A stretch of DNA of 24,340 bases from an uncultured Clostridium sp. (GCA_934746785.1 CAKVFO010000038.1:1-24340), one strand, 5' to 3'. Positions 1 through 8,642 are shown, counted from the first letter of the stretch. The notes: generated from the letters alone by a model not told the origin. Translations and numbers: made by a program.

Positions 1-143
1 GCATAAAGGGTATCAAATGCTAGCGATGATTTACCTGAACCTGAAAGTCCTGTAAAAACAATAAGCTTATCTCTTGGTATTTCTAAATCCACATTTTTTA
101 AATTATGCACCTTAGCGCCTTTTATCACTATCTTATCATTCAT
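1..143 (-). CDS. uvrA: UvrABC system protein A, N-terminal fragment (cut by window edge)
   Basis: UvrA is the damage-sensing ABC-type ATPase of nucleotide excision repair; it loads UvrB onto lesions. Only about the first 47 residues are in the window. They begin MNDKIVIKGAKVHNLKN and include the first Walker A motif GLSGSGKSS at about residues 32-40, which is characteristic of UvrA. The gene starts 34 nt after the uvrB stop on the same strand, so uvrBA is probably one transcript using the uvrB promoter and LexA-type box. A purine-rich GGAAGAGAGAG lies upstream of the ATG. The rest of the protein (usually about 940 residues) lies beyond position 1. The identity is secure because both sequence and neighbour agree. 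Confidence 0.93.
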   Translation of the reverse strand, partial: MNDKIVIKGAKVHNLKNVDLEIPRDKLIVFTGLSGSGKSSLAFDTLY

Positions 144-177
144 AATTTATACTCTCTCTTCCTAATTTGTATTTAAT

Positions 178-2148
178 CTAATTTTTTAAATCTTCTATTA
201 TATCTCTAAGTTCTGCCGCCCTTTCAAATTGAAGATTCTTAGCAGCTTCCATCATTTCTTCAGTATACTTCTTAATTAACTTTTTCTTATCTTTCGCACT
301 TAAATTTTTATTAGATTCATCTGAATTGTAAGATGCCTGCTCTTCTGAAACCTTTGTAGCTTCAATTACATCCCTTACATCCTTAATTATTGTTTGTGGA
401 ACAATATTATGTTCTTCATTGTATTCCTGTTGAATCTTTCTTCTTCTATTAGTTTCTTTAATTGCTCTATCCATAGACCCAGTAATATTGTCAGCATACA
501 TTATTACCTTACTCTCTGCATTTCTTGCAGCTCTTCCTATAGTTTGAATTAAAGATGTTTCTGAACGTAAAAATCCTTCCTTATCCGCATCTATTATTGC
601 AACAAGAGCAACTTCAGGAATATCTAAACCTTCTCTCAATAAGTTTATTCCAACAAGTACATCCTTTTCTCCCAATCTAAGTTCTCTAATTATTTTCATT
701 CTTTCAATAGTATCAATATCTGAATGCATGTAAGTTGCCTTTACTCCAAGTTCTGTTAAATACTTAGTTAAATCTTCTGCCATTCTCTTAGTTAATGTTG
801 TTATTAATGTTCTAAAACCTGCATCTGTAGTTTTCTTAATCTCAGCATATAAATCATCAATTTGTCCTTTAACAGGTCTTATTTCAATCTCTGGATCTAA
901 CAATCCTGTAGGTCTTATTATTTGTTCTGCTACCTCAGAAGAATTATCTAATTCATATTGTCCTGGTGTAGCACTTACAAAAACTATCTGATTTATCTTT
1001 TTTTCAAATTCATTAAATTTCAAAGGTCTATTGTCATAAGCACATGGAAGTCTAAATCCATACTCTACTAAAGTATCTTTTCTTGATCTATCTCCTGCAT
1101 ACATAGCTCTTACTTGAGGAAGAGTTACATGACTTTCATCTATAAACATTAAATAGTCATCAGGAAAATAATCTAAAAGAGTCTTTGGTGGTGTTCCTGG
1201 ATCTCTATTATCAAATATCCTAGAATAGTTTTCTATTCCAGTACAATATCCCATTTCTCTTATCATTTCTATATCAAAATTAGTTCTTTGTTTTAATCTT
1301 TGTGCTTCTAATATCTTATCTTGTGAATTTAGTTCTCTTAACCTTTCCTCTAGTTCATCTTCTATTTTTCTAATAGATTTATCTAATACTTCTGGTGATG
1401 TAGCAAAGTGAGATGCTGGAGTTATGGCAACATGATCTCTTTCTCCAATAATTGTTCCTGTTAAAACATCAAATTCTCTTATCCTATCAATTTCATCACC
1501 AAAGAATTCAATACGTATTCCTTTATTTGAAGATGAAACTGGAATAATATCTAAAGAATCTCCTCTTACTCTAAAAGTACCTCTTGAAAAATCAATGTCA
1601 TTTCTCTCATATTGTATTTCAATTAATCTCTTTATAATTTCATCTCTATCCTTTTCCATTCCTACTCTTAATGAAATAGTTAACTTTTTATACTCATCAG
1701 GATTACCAAGACCATATATGCATGAAACAGATGCAACAATAATCACATCTCTTCTTTCAAATAATGCTGATGTTGCTGAATGCCTTAACTTATCAATTTC
1801 ATCATTTATTGATGCATCTTTTTCAATAAAAGTATCTGTTTGAGGAACATACGCTTCTGGTTGATAATAATCATAATAAGATACAAAATATTCAACAATA
1901 TTATCTGGAAAAAACTCCTTAAATTCTGAGCATAGCTGAGCAGCTAATGTTTTATTATGTGCTAATACTATAGTAGGTCTTTGAAGTCTTTCTATAATGT
2001 TAGCCATAGTAAATGTTTTTCCTGAACCTGTTACTCCTAGTAATGTTTGTCCTCTATCTCCAGCTTCTATAGAACTTACCAATTTACTTATAGCTTGTGG
2101 CTGATCTCCAGTTGGTCTGTACTTTGAATGTATTTTAAATTCTCCCAT
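178..2148 (-). CDS. uvrB: Excinuclease ABC subunit UvrB
   Basis: UvrB is the damage-verification helicase of cytosolic nucleotide excision repair; it receives DNA from UvrA and recruits UvrC. The 656-residue product has the usual family length. Visible are Walker A GVTGSGKT at 38-45, the beta-hairpin region rich in Tyr (YYDYYQPEAYVPQTDTF, from residue 91) that inserts between DNA strands, the DESH Walker B box at 337-340, the C-terminal helicase motifs including the stretch ending QTIGRAARN, and a C-terminal UVR domain (AAKNLQFERAAELRD) that contacts UvrC. The ATG is preceded by GGAGAGGTG. It is followed closely by uvrA. Control by SOS is likely because a LexA-type box overlaps the predicted transcription start. 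Confidence 0.98.
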   Translation of the reverse strand: MGEFKIHSKYRPTGDQPQAISKLVSSIEAGDRGQTLLGVTGSGKTFTMANIIERLQRPTIVLAHNKTLAAQLCSEFKEFFPDNIVEYFVSYYDYYQPEAYVPQTDTFIEKDASINDEIDKLRHSATSALFERRDVIIVASVSCIYGLGNPDEYKKLTISLRVGMEKDRDEIIKRLIEIQYERNDIDFSRGTFRVRGDSLDIIPVSSSNKGIRIEFFGDEIDRIREFDVLTGTIIGERDHVAITPASHFATSPEVLDKSIRKIEDELEERLRELNSQDKILEAQRLKQRTNFDIEMIREMGYCTGIENYSRIFDNRDPGTPPKTLLDYFPDDYLMFIDESHVTLPQVRAMYAGDRSRKDTLVEYGFRLPCAYDNRPLKFNEFEKKINQIVFVSATPGQYELDNSSEVAEQIIRPTGLLDPEIEIRPVKGQIDDLYAEIKKTTDAGFRTLITTLTKRMAEDLTKYLTELGVKATYMHSDIDTIERMKIIRELRLGEKDVLVGINLLREGLDIPEVALVAIIDADKEGFLRSETSLIQTIGRAARNAESKVIMYADNITGSMDRAIKETNRRRKIQQEYNEEHNIVPQTIIKDVRDVIEATKVSEEQASYNSDESNKNLSAKDKKKLIKKYTEEMMEAAKNLQFERAAELRDIIEDLKN

Positions 2149-2170
2149 AACAACACCTCTCCAACTTTAT

Positions 2171-2184
2171 CGAACTTACATTCG
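2171..2184. promoter_or_regulatory. LexA (SOS) box upstream of uvrB
   Basis: The plus strand reads CGAACTTACATTCG. The Gram-positive LexA/DinR operator consensus is CGAAC-N4-GTTCG, so this site has one departure (A for G at the start of the second half). It lies just downstream of the predicted uvrB -10 element, around the expected transcription start, where bound LexA would block transcription. The call rests on motif and position only. Confidence 0.68.
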
Positions 2185-2191
2185 TATATAT

Positions 2192-2220
2192 ATTTTACTT
2201 TTAGTATTTCTATCCGTCAA
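2192..2220 (-). promoter_or_regulatory. Predicted sigma-A promoter of uvrBA
   Basis: On the minus strand a -35 TTGACG (2215-2220) and a -10 TAAAAT (2192-2197) are separated by 17 nt. The LexA-type box begins about 7 nt downstream of the -10. The upstream edge of the promoter is about 10 nt from repeat copy 1. Confidence 0.6.
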
Positions 2221-2230
2221 CAATTACATT

Positions 2231-2455
2231 AAAAAAGTGGCTTGCGCCACGCTTTTCAGCGCAGCAAACACTTTTTTCTGCCATGCAAAAGGTTCTAAAA
2301 GCAAAATAATTTCCTATTAAAATACAATTTAGTTATTTTACTTTTCGGTTCTTTTGCGGCCTACACTTATTTTTTAACGTATTTACCAACTTATATATCA
2401 TAAAGTCAGTAATAATCAATACTCACTTTCAAAAAAATTTTAAATTTCCTACACG
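2231..2455. repeat. Modular intergenic repeat, copy 1 (module B, spacer, module A)
   Basis: Two blocks recur at 8716-8886 and 21635-21800. Module B (about 2231-2325) has a hairpin with arms AAAAAAGTG (2231-2239) and CACTTTTTT (2269-2277), followed by the near-invariant block GCAAAAGGTTCTAAAAGCAA (2285-2304). Module A (about 2383-2455) contains TCAAAAAAATTTTAAATTTC. In this copy B precedes A, whereas the other copies run A then B. Uniquely here, 2285-2309 is also matched by an imperfect inverted partner at 2333-2357, which makes a long hairpin with a 6+6 internal loop. The copy lies between the minJ-like terminator and the uvrB promoter. I see no ORF in it. Confidence 0.8.
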
Positions 2456-2505
2456 TTAAAAAACTCTTCTTGAAAATAGTATTACCATTTTTCAAAAAGA
2501 GTTTT
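2456..2505 (-). terminator. Rho-independent terminator of the minJ-like gene
   Basis: Arms of 17 nt at 2460-2476 and 2489-2505 (plus strand AAAACTCTTCTTGAAAA and TTTTCAAAAAGAGTTTT) pair with one exception, which becomes a G-U pair in minus-strand RNA. A T-rich tract follows on the minus strand. It begins 7 nt after the stop codon of the minJ-like gene. Confidence 0.85.
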
Positions 2506-2511
2506 CGTAAA

Positions 2512-3795
2512 TTATTTTCTATTTTTTCTTTTCATGTTTTCCAACACTTCTGAAAACTTATCCCCCTCAAAAGAAACAACCTTTTTCATGTCAACAAATC
2601 TAGGCACTAAAACTAATCCTAATCTTGTATTATTTTTATACTTAAACTTTATCTTTCTAGTATTTTTATTTTTATCTAAAACTTCAAATTCAAGAGAATT
2701 AAAATTTTCCTTTGCTATTGCATATATGTCAGCCTCAGTATTTATAAGTTTACCATTTACCAAAGAAATTTTATCTCCTTCTCTTAATCCTAAATCATAC
2801 GCACTTGAAAATGGAACTACATCTAATATTACAACTCCATCCTCATCGCTAACATACATCGCTTCTCTTTTATCTTCCAACTTCCTTTGAATAATAAGCA
2901 TTCCTTCATGTGCTAAAGGTGCAAAAATTACTGTGACAATTTCACCTAATAAACCAATTTTTGCAATTTGAGACACTATAACTAGTAATACTCCATAACC
3001 AAATATAAAAATTCCTGATGATAAAGCCTTTCGTTTTTTACTTCTAGTAAAAGTAACTGAAGAATAACCGACCATTCCTAATAGGGGAGTTAGTGTTAAA
3101 ATACTATTCTTAATTATATCTAAAACATCACTATACCCTAATATTGGCCACCAATCTGGTGTAGCTATACTTTCTGTACCACTAGTTCCTATAGTAGTTG
3201 CAGCATACGCCATAAAAATAGCTACCGGCAATACCCAATATCTTCTCAAAGCATAACCACCAATAATTTTTCCCTCTTTATTCGAGAATACAGGCACACT
3301 TCCTCTTTCACCATCAAACATCACAAGTAAACCTTCTGCGATATGTATTACTCCTACAAAAGTCATAAGTGCTGCTATATCTAGTGAAAAGAAATCTGTT
3401 CCACCACCAGTTTTTGAATTAAAAAAGCCAATTACTATACTGATTATCCCGAGTAATGCTCCTGAATAAGAAAAACATATATATCTAGGCTTTATAAATG
3501 CTAACACTATTGAAATTACAAATAAAAATTCTATACCTGAATTTCTATCAAATATTACTCCTAAATATGTAAGAATAACACTTGCAAATATTCCCGCAAA
3601 TATTCCCAAAACAATTTGAGATAAAGTTAATTCTAAAGGTGAATTAACTCTTTCCCCTACTATCATTCTCTGCATTGCTACTATTTTTCTATTCTTTATA
3701 TAAAAAACTACTCCGAGTAAAACTAATATTATCATTAAAGAAGGCTCTGTTATTACATACGATAGCGACCTCAATGTATATAAAATTAAATTCAT
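2512..3795 (-). CDS. MinJ-like polytopic membrane protein with C-terminal PDZ domain
   Basis: The 427-residue protein has an N-terminal half made of about eight hydrophobic segments (roughly 20-32, 58-80, 88-101, 108-125, 140-160, 187-203, 230-247, 260-298) and a cytoplasmic-type C-terminal PDZ domain at about 318-395 (GVVILDVVPFSSAYDLGLREGD, quoted in part, is the peptide-groove region). This architecture and the position beside ctpB, ftsX and ftsE match B. subtilis MinJ (YvjD), which links DivIVA to MinD at division sites. The match is by architecture and gene order, so the function is inferred. The start lies 17 nt from the ctpB stop. The upstream AGGAGG is about 12-13 nt from the ATG, slightly long, and an out-of-frame ATG sits closer to it. 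Confidence 0.7.
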   Translation of the reverse strand: MNLILYTLRSLSYVITEPSLMIILVLLGVVFYIKNRKIVAMQRMIVGERVNSPLELTLSQIVLGIFAGIFASVILTYLGVIFDRNSGIEFLFVISIVLAFIKPRYICFSYSGALLGIISIVIGFFNSKTGGGTDFFSLDIAALMTFVGVIHIAEGLLVMFDGERGSVPVFSNKEGKIIGGYALRRYWVLPVAIFMAYAATTIGTSGTESIATPDWWPILGYSDVLDIIKNSILTLTPLLGMVGYSSVTFTRSKKRKALSSGIFIFGYGVLLVIVSQIAKIGLLGEIVTVIFAPLAHEGMLIIQRKLEDKREAMYVSDEDGVVILDVVPFSSAYDLGLREGDKISLVNGKLINTEADIYAIAKENFNSLEFEVLDKNKNTRKIKFKYKNNTRLGLVLVPRFVDMKKVVSFEGDKFSEVLENMKRKNRK

Positions 3796-3812
3796 AGTTA
3801 TTCATAAGCCTC

Positions 3813-5036
3813 CTACTTTAGCTTTTCATTAATAATCTCTAATGCCTTTTTGTATTGAGGATCTTTCTCTGTACTATATCCTCCTGCTACATCTTCTTCT
3901 GTTAATTCAACTTCATAATCCGGCTTAATTCCAATTTTATCAATATTTTCTCCACTAGGAACATAAAAACTATCTACTGTTAATTTTAAAGCTCCTTTTG
4001 TAGACTTTATTTTAAATGTATTTTGAGCTACACCTTTACCATAAGTATTTGTTCCAACGATAGTTGCTATATTATAATCTCTTAAAGCGCCTGTTACAAC
4101 CTCAGATGCACTAGCAGTACCTTTATTAACTATAAGAACAACCGGAATATCTTCTGCTATTCCACCCTTTGACAAACTAGTTTTTTCTTTATCAAACTTA
4201 TTATTTAAAGTTGTTATTACTTTGTCCTTTGGTATAAATTGTGATGCAATATTTTCAGCTTCAGTTAAAAATCCTCCTCCATTACTCCTTAGATCAAATA
4301 TAAGACCTTTCATTCCATTGTCTTTTAACTCTCTTAAAGCATTAATAAATTCTGTTGATGAATCCTCATTAAAATCCTTTAATCTTATATAACCAACATC
4401 ACTATTTATCATTTCAAACTCTACTGAATTCTTCTTTATTTCTTCTGTTTCAAGTTCAACATCAAAAGTCTCACTATCACGTAATATGGTTAATAAAGTT
4501 GAATTTTTAGATGTTTTAGATATCAAAGAAACAGCTTTACTAGAATCCCCATTAATATCTTCTCCATCAACCTTAATTATTATATCTCCAACTTTTAATC
4601 CTGCACGTTCTGCTGGTTTTCCCTCTTCTATTTCAGTTATAGTTACACAATTATCTTGAACAGTAATAGAAACTCCAATGCCAATCCTTATTCCAGAGTT
4701 AGACATATTAAATTTCTTATATTCATCCTCATTCATATAAACAGTATATGGATCTTGTAAACTAGCCGCCATTCCTTTTATAGCTCCATCAAGTAATGTT
4801 TCATCATCAATATCACCATTATAATTATTAATTATAGTTTTCCTAGCTTCAAATAACCCTGAATATTTACTATACTCATCTGAAAACTTAATTGCTTTAT
4901 AGTGTTCAATAAAATCAGGTCCTATAATGAATCCGAATCTAGCCACAATATTTCCAAATAGAAATATGATTATAGCTCCTAATACAATAAATATATTATG
5001 CTTTTTATTATTGGGGTCAGTTTTCTTTAGATTCAC
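3813..5036 (-). CDS. ctpB: Carboxy-terminal processing protease, CtpA/CtpB type (peptidase S41)
   Basis: This is a membrane-anchored serine protease of the C-terminal processing family, 407 residues. It has one N-terminal transmembrane anchor (about 14-38), a PDZ domain (about 113-190, with the loop GIGVSITVQDN), and an S41 catalytic core. The Ser-Lys-Gln triad appears as S309 in NKGTASASE, K334 in TYGKG and Q338, which I recall as the numbering in B. subtilis CtpB. There CtpB cleaves SpoIVFA during sporulation to help activate sigma-K; I infer a similar role here, although clostridial substrates may differ. Translation starts at GTG, 8 nt after AAAGGAAG. It lies 68 nt after ftsX and just before the minJ-like gene, probably in one operon with both. 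Confidence 0.92.
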   Translation of the reverse strand: MNLKKTDPNNKKHNIFIVLGAIIIFLFGNIVARFGFIIGPDFIEHYKAIKFSDEYSKYSGLFEARKTIINNYNGDIDDETLLDGAIKGMAASLQDPYTVYMNEDEYKKFNMSNSGIRIGIGVSITVQDNCVTITEIEEGKPAERAGLKVGDIIIKVDGEDINGDSSKAVSLISKTSKNSTLLTILRDSETFDVELETEEIKKNSVEFEMINSDVGYIRLKDFNEDSSTEFINALRELKDNGMKGLIFDLRSNGGGFLTEAENIASQFIPKDKVITTLNNKFDKEKTSLSKGGIAEDIPVVLIVNKGTASASEVVTGALRDYNIATIVGTNTYGKGVAQNTFKIKSTKGALKLTVDSFYVPSGENIDKIGIKPDYEVELTEEDVAGGYSTEKDPQYKKALEIINEKLK

Positions 5037-5104
5037 TTTAGCAGCTTCCTTTCTTAAAACCAGATTATATTTTTACATTAATATTCTATTCTCATTTTAC
5101 TTAA

Positions 5105-5995
5105 TTATACTGTTAAGAATTTTCTTAAGGCTACAAAACTTGCAAAGCCTCCAACTACTATTGAACTTAATGCAAACTTCCATAATAATGATATGAAAAC
5201 ATAACTTGGAGCAACTAATTTTACCATTAACATATTAGATGCAATAATTCCTACAAGCCATTTGTAGAAGAAGAATACTACTACTGTTGATACTACAGCT
5301 CCTATTAACGCTATAACCATACCTTCAATTATGAATGGCCATCTTATAAACCAGTCAGTAGCTCCTACAAATTTCATAATACCAACTTCTCTTCTTCTTG
5401 AGTATACAGTTAACTTTGTAGTATTCATTATTAAGAATATAGATACACCAATTAATACTACAAATAAAATTGCACCAATAATTCTTATCCCTTTCACTAC
5501 ACTTTGTACCGTATTTATTAATTCTTGTTGATTACTAACGCTTTCAACTCCCTCCATCTCTTCAACTGCATCAGTTATATCTTTAGCATAAGATGGATCT
5601 TCTAAACTTACTACATATGATTCAGGGAATGGATTATTTTCTATAGTATAACCTTGTAATATACCTGAACTACTACCCATACTATCTGCAAAATTATTGT
5701 ATGCATCTTCCTTTGATTCAAATTGTACTGCTTTTGCACCACTTTGATCTCTTAACTTAACTTCAATCTCTCTCTTGTCAATTAACTTAACATCATCTTT
5801 TAAATAAACCTTTAATTCAACTTTTGATTGAACACCTTCAATGGCTAAATTAGCATTTTGAGCCACAAGTGAGAATACTCCTAAAACTACGAATGTAATT
5901 AATACTGTTATCATCGATGCTATACTTATAGTTTTATTTCTTCTTAAACTTTTAAATGCGTCACCTATAAAATAATTAATGGTATTAATCTTCAT
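5105..5995 (-). CDS. ftsX: Cell division ABC transporter permease FtsX
   Basis: FtsX is the membrane subunit of the FtsEX complex, which does not transport but activates peptidoglycan hydrolases outside the cell. From the chosen start (MKINTINYFIGDAFKSL) the product has 296 residues: TM1 at about 24-46, a large extracellular loop (about 47-168) that docks the hydrolase, then TM2 (170-192), TM3 (220-243) and TM4 (266-290). The intracellular RRREVGIMKFVGAT at about 200-213 is the FtsX coupling region. An upstream in-frame ATG at 6019 would add eight residues (MKRGGCTK), but the ATG at 5995 has a strong GAGGGGG about 10 nt upstream, so I prefer it. The gene overlaps the end of ftsE by 11 nt, which implies translational coupling. 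Confidence 0.93.
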   Translation of the reverse strand: MKINTINYFIGDAFKSLRRNKTISIASMITVLITFVVLGVFSLVAQNANLAIEGVQSKVELKVYLKDDVKLIDKREIEVKLRDQSGAKAVQFESKEDAYNNFADSMGSSSGILQGYTIENNPFPESYVVSLEDPSYAKDITDAVEEMEGVESVSNQQELINTVQSVVKGIRIIGAILFVVLIGVSIFLIMNTTKLTVYSRRREVGIMKFVGATDWFIRWPFIIEGMVIALIGAVVSTVVVFFFYKWLVGIIASNMLMVKLVAPSYVFISLLWKFALSSIVVGGFASFVALRKFLTV

Positions 5996-6671
5996 TTTCG
6001 TACATCCCCCTCTTTTCATCCCTTACTATTTCTCCACCTTCAATAGCTATAACTCTTTTCTGCATATTATCAACAATCTCTTTTGCATGTGTTGCCATTA
6101 ATATTGTTGTTCCTGCCTTATTGATATCATCTAATAGAGTCATTATTTCCTTAGCTGTTTCAGGATCTAAGTTTCCTGTTGGTTCATCTGCAATTAATAA
6201 ACTTGGATTATTTACTATTGCTCTAGCTAATGAAACTCTTTGTTGTTCTCCTCCTGATAATTCATTTGGAAACATTTTATACTTATGCGAAAGACCAACT
6301 AGCGATAATACCATTGGAACTCTTTTTCTAATTTCTCTTGGTGATGCCTCTACAACCTTCATAGCAAAGGCAACATTTTCATATACATTTAAATTTGGTA
6401 TTAATCTAAAATCTTGAAAAACCATTCCTACCTTTCTTCTGAAATAAGGAACCTGTTTTCTTGTTAAAGTACTTAAATCAGTATCTCCAACAATAACTTT
6501 TCCATTAGTCGGTTCAACTTCTTTTAATATCATCTTAATAAAAGTAGATTTTCCTGATCCTGATGGTCCAACTAAGAACACAAATTCACCTTTTTCAATA
6601 TCTACATTTACATCTGAAAGGGCTTTTACGTTATTATTATATATTTTAGAAATATTTTTAAACCTAATCAT
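5985..6671 (-). CDS. ftsE: Cell division ATP-binding protein FtsE
   Basis: FtsE is the cytoplasmic ATPase of FtsEX; its ATP cycle controls the extracellular cell-wall hydrolase through FtsX. The 228 residues show all ABC motifs: Walker A GPSGSGKST from residue 35, Q-loop Q86, signature LSGGEQQR at 138-145, Walker B LLIADEP with E163, and the switch histidine H195. The length is normal for FtsE. The gene is the first of the ftsEX-ctpB-minJ-like group and is preceded by a predicted extended -10 promoter. In B. subtilis FtsEX activates the endopeptidase CwlO; a CwlO-like protein is encoded at 21860-23089 in this window and is a plausible partner. Confidence 0.96.
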   Translation of the reverse strand: MIRFKNISKIYNNNVKALSDVNVDIEKGEFVFLVGPSGSGKSTFIKMILKEVEPTNGKVIVGDTDLSTLTRKQVPYFRRKVGMVFQDFRLIPNLNVYENVAFAMKVVEASPREIRKRVPMVLSLVGLSHKYKMFPNELSGGEQQRVSLARAIVNNPSLLIADEPTGNLDPETAKEIMTLLDDINKAGTTILMATHAKEIVDNMQKRVIAIEGGEIVRDEKRGMYENED

Positions 6672-6728
6672 TTTTACACTCCTACCTCATTATATAGATT
6701 TCAGTATCTCATATTTATTTATAGTGCT

Positions 6729-6737
6729 ATTATAACA
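6729..6737 (-). promoter_or_regulatory. Predicted extended -10 promoter of ftsE operon
   Basis: The minus strand carries TGTTATAAT: TATAAT (6729-6734) preceded by the TGn extension (6735-6737). No good -35 is visible at the expected distance, which is common for extended -10 promoters. It lies about 58 nt upstream of the ftsE ATG. No GC-rich terminator separates it from the upstream yitT gene, so read-through is also possible. Confidence 0.45.
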
Positions 6738-6804
6738 TAAGTCTTCAATATGAGACCATACATTGCTATATTATATACTTTTTTATCATTTAAAACAAAA
6801 AATA

Positions 6805-7650
6805 TCAATCTCCTATTATATTTGAAAAACCTTTTCCAAACACTTCTGTTGCCTCATTTACTGTTATAAACGCTGTAGAATCATTTTCTTTAATAAATTG
6901 TTTAAGTTTAATAAATTGTCTTCTATCTAACACTGTAAATATAACACTATTTCTATTTCCTGTATATCCACCCCTTCCATCAAATACTGTACATCCTCGT
7001 TCAAGATCTTTTATAATATAATTAGAAACTAGGTCTTCATTAGATGTAAAAACTATAACCTGCTTACATGAATTAATTCCATCTATAAATTTATCAATAA
7101 GATTACTTGACAAATATACAGCAATCAAACCAAACAGACCTAACTCTACTCCGAAATTATATATAGCTAAGACTATTACAACTGAATCTGAAATTAATAA
7201 TCCTTTTCCTATATCCATATTTAAATACTTGCTTAATAATTTAGCTGTTATACTAGTTCCTCCAGTAGAAGCTCCTTGATTAAATACTACTGCTCCTCCT
7301 AATGCTGTAAATACACTTCCAAATACAGTTGCTAATATAAGATTGTCAGTTACCGCATAAGATATTCCAAGCTTTTCAATTACTGAAAGTATTGTAGATA
7401 AACCAAAAGCTGCATATATACTCTTGATTCCAAAGTTTCCTCCAATAAATATAAAAGCTAGAACAAACAATACTATATTACATATCCACATAACTGTACC
7501 TGCATCAATGTTAAATGCATCTTGAATAACAAGTGCAAAACCTGATACCCCTCCAGCAGCTATATTATTTGGGAAAAAAAAGTACTCTAATCCTATAGAA
7601 ACCAATATTATTCCTATTGTTATATAAAAAAACTCTCTTAACTTATTCAT
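6805..7650 (-). CDS. YitT family membrane protein (DUF161 plus DUF2179)
   Basis: The 281-residue product belongs to the YitT/YqfU family of Firmicute membrane proteins, whose biochemical role is unsettled. About five or six hydrophobic segments fill residues 8-200, with the family hallmarks EYFFFPNNIAAGGVSG near the N-terminus and NQGASTGGTSI near residue 125. A soluble DUF2179 domain follows at about 205-275 (VIVFTSNEDLVSNYI through EATEVFGKGF). It is the second of two adjacent paralogues, 16 nt after the stop of the first. AGAGG lies 8 nt from the ATG. No substrate can be assigned from sequence. Confidence 0.88.
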   Translation of the reverse strand: MNKLREFFYITIGIILVSIGLEYFFFPNNIAAGGVSGFALVIQDAFNIDAGTVMWICNIVLFVLAFIFIGGNFGIKSIYAAFGLSTILSVIEKLGISYAVTDNLILATVFGSVFTALGGAVVFNQGASTGGTSITAKLLSKYLNMDIGKGLLISDSVVIVLAIYNFGVELGLFGLIAVYLSSNLIDKFIDGINSCKQVIVFTSNEDLVSNYIIKDLERGCTVFDGRGGYTGNRNSVIFTVLDRRQFIKLKQFIKENDSTAFITVNEATEVFGKGFSNIIGD

Positions 7651-7666
7651 TTGTTTTTCCTCTCAT

Positions 7667-8515
7667 TTACTCTATTTTCATAAATCCTTCACCTAAAACT
7701 TCATAAGATTCTCTAACACTAATAAATGCCGTTTCGTCTACTTCTTTTATAAATTCCTTAAGTTTTATAAATTCATTTCTGCTTAGAACTGAATATATAA
7801 CTTTAATTTCTTTGCCACTATATACTCCTTCTCCGTTTAAATATGTACAACCTCTGGATAAATCTTCAAGAATAAATTCACTTATTTTTTCATAATGTTG
7901 ACTAATTATAGTTATCTCCTTACTAGAATTAAATCCATCTATAAATCTATCTACAGCAATTCCTAAAATAATAACACTTAACATAGCATAAAATCCTGTA
8001 TCTATTCCAAACACTATAGCTCCTGCAAAGGTTATTAATATATCTACAATTAATAGCGACTTTCCTATATTTATATGAAAAAACTTATTTAATATTTTAG
8101 CTAAAATATCTGTTCCTCCCGTTGAAGCATTACTATTAAAAACAATTGCCATTCCAAATGCTGAAATTAACGTTCCAAAAACTGTTGCAATAACTAAATC
8201 TGTAGTTATTGCAAAAGGATTTAAAAACCTCTCAATAATCCACATAATAACAGATAATCCCAGACTTGCAAAAATAGTTTTTCCTCCAAAATTACCATCT
8301 ATAAGGCCAAACGCTAATATAAATAATACTAAATTCAAAATTAATGTAATTGTACCTACACTTAACTGTGGTATTAAAGCATTTACTACAATAGCTAACC
8401 CTGTTACCCCTCCTGCAGCTATATTGTTAGGTGAAAAAAAATACTCTACCGACAATGCTACTAATATAATTCCAAATGTAATTAATATATATTCTTTTAA
8501 ATTTTTTCTTTCCAT
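7667..8515 (-). CDS. YitT family membrane protein (DUF161 plus DUF2179), upstream paralogue
   Basis: This paralogue of the following gene has the same layout: hydrophobic segments over about residues 8-205, hallmarks EYFFSPNNIAAGGVTG and NSNASTGGTDI, and a C-terminal DUF2179 domain (about 210-280). A GTG at 8530 would add five residues (MEASI), but that GTG lies inside the Shine-Dalgarno region. The GTGGAGG sits 8 nt before the ATG at 8515, so I start there, giving 282 residues. The two yitT genes probably form an operon created by tandem duplication, though their divergence shows the duplication is old. The function is not known with confidence. Confidence 0.88.
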   Translation of the reverse strand: MERKNLKEYILITFGIILVALSVEYFFSPNNIAAGGVTGLAIVVNALIPQLSVGTITLILNLVLFILAFGLIDGNFGGKTIFASLGLSVIMWIIERFLNPFAITTDLVIATVFGTLISAFGMAIVFNSNASTGGTDILAKILNKFFHINIGKSLLIVDILITFAGAIVFGIDTGFYAMLSVIILGIAVDRFIDGFNSSKEITIISQHYEKISEFILEDLSRGCTYLNGEGVYSGKEIKVIYSVLSRNEFIKLKEFIKEVDETAFISVRESYEVLGEGFMKIE

Positions 8516-8636
8516 GATGCTTGCCTCCACTACATGCTTTTATATCATTATAATTCCTCCATAGGAAAAAAAATATCCCAAAACCCTATTTATTTAATTT
8601 TTTATGTAAAAATTTGATATTGTGTTTTTCTATTTT

Positions 8637-8642
8637 ATTATA
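8637..8642 (-). promoter_or_regulatory. Tentative -10 element upstream of the yitT pair
   Basis: A TATAAT is present on the minus strand about 120 nt upstream of the first yitT ATG, between that gene and repeat copy 2. The -35 region (about TGAAGA, 15 nt upstream) is poor. The stretch 8516-8715 otherwise holds no gene; a second GGAGG followed by an ATG-ATA-TAA mini-ORF near 8545 is probably chance. Confidence 0.3.

Noticed and set aside
8520..8560. Second GGAGG followed by an ATG-ATA-TAA mini-ORF upstream of the yitT pair
   Set aside because: A two-codon ORF in AT-rich leader is easily chance; no conserved structure around it.
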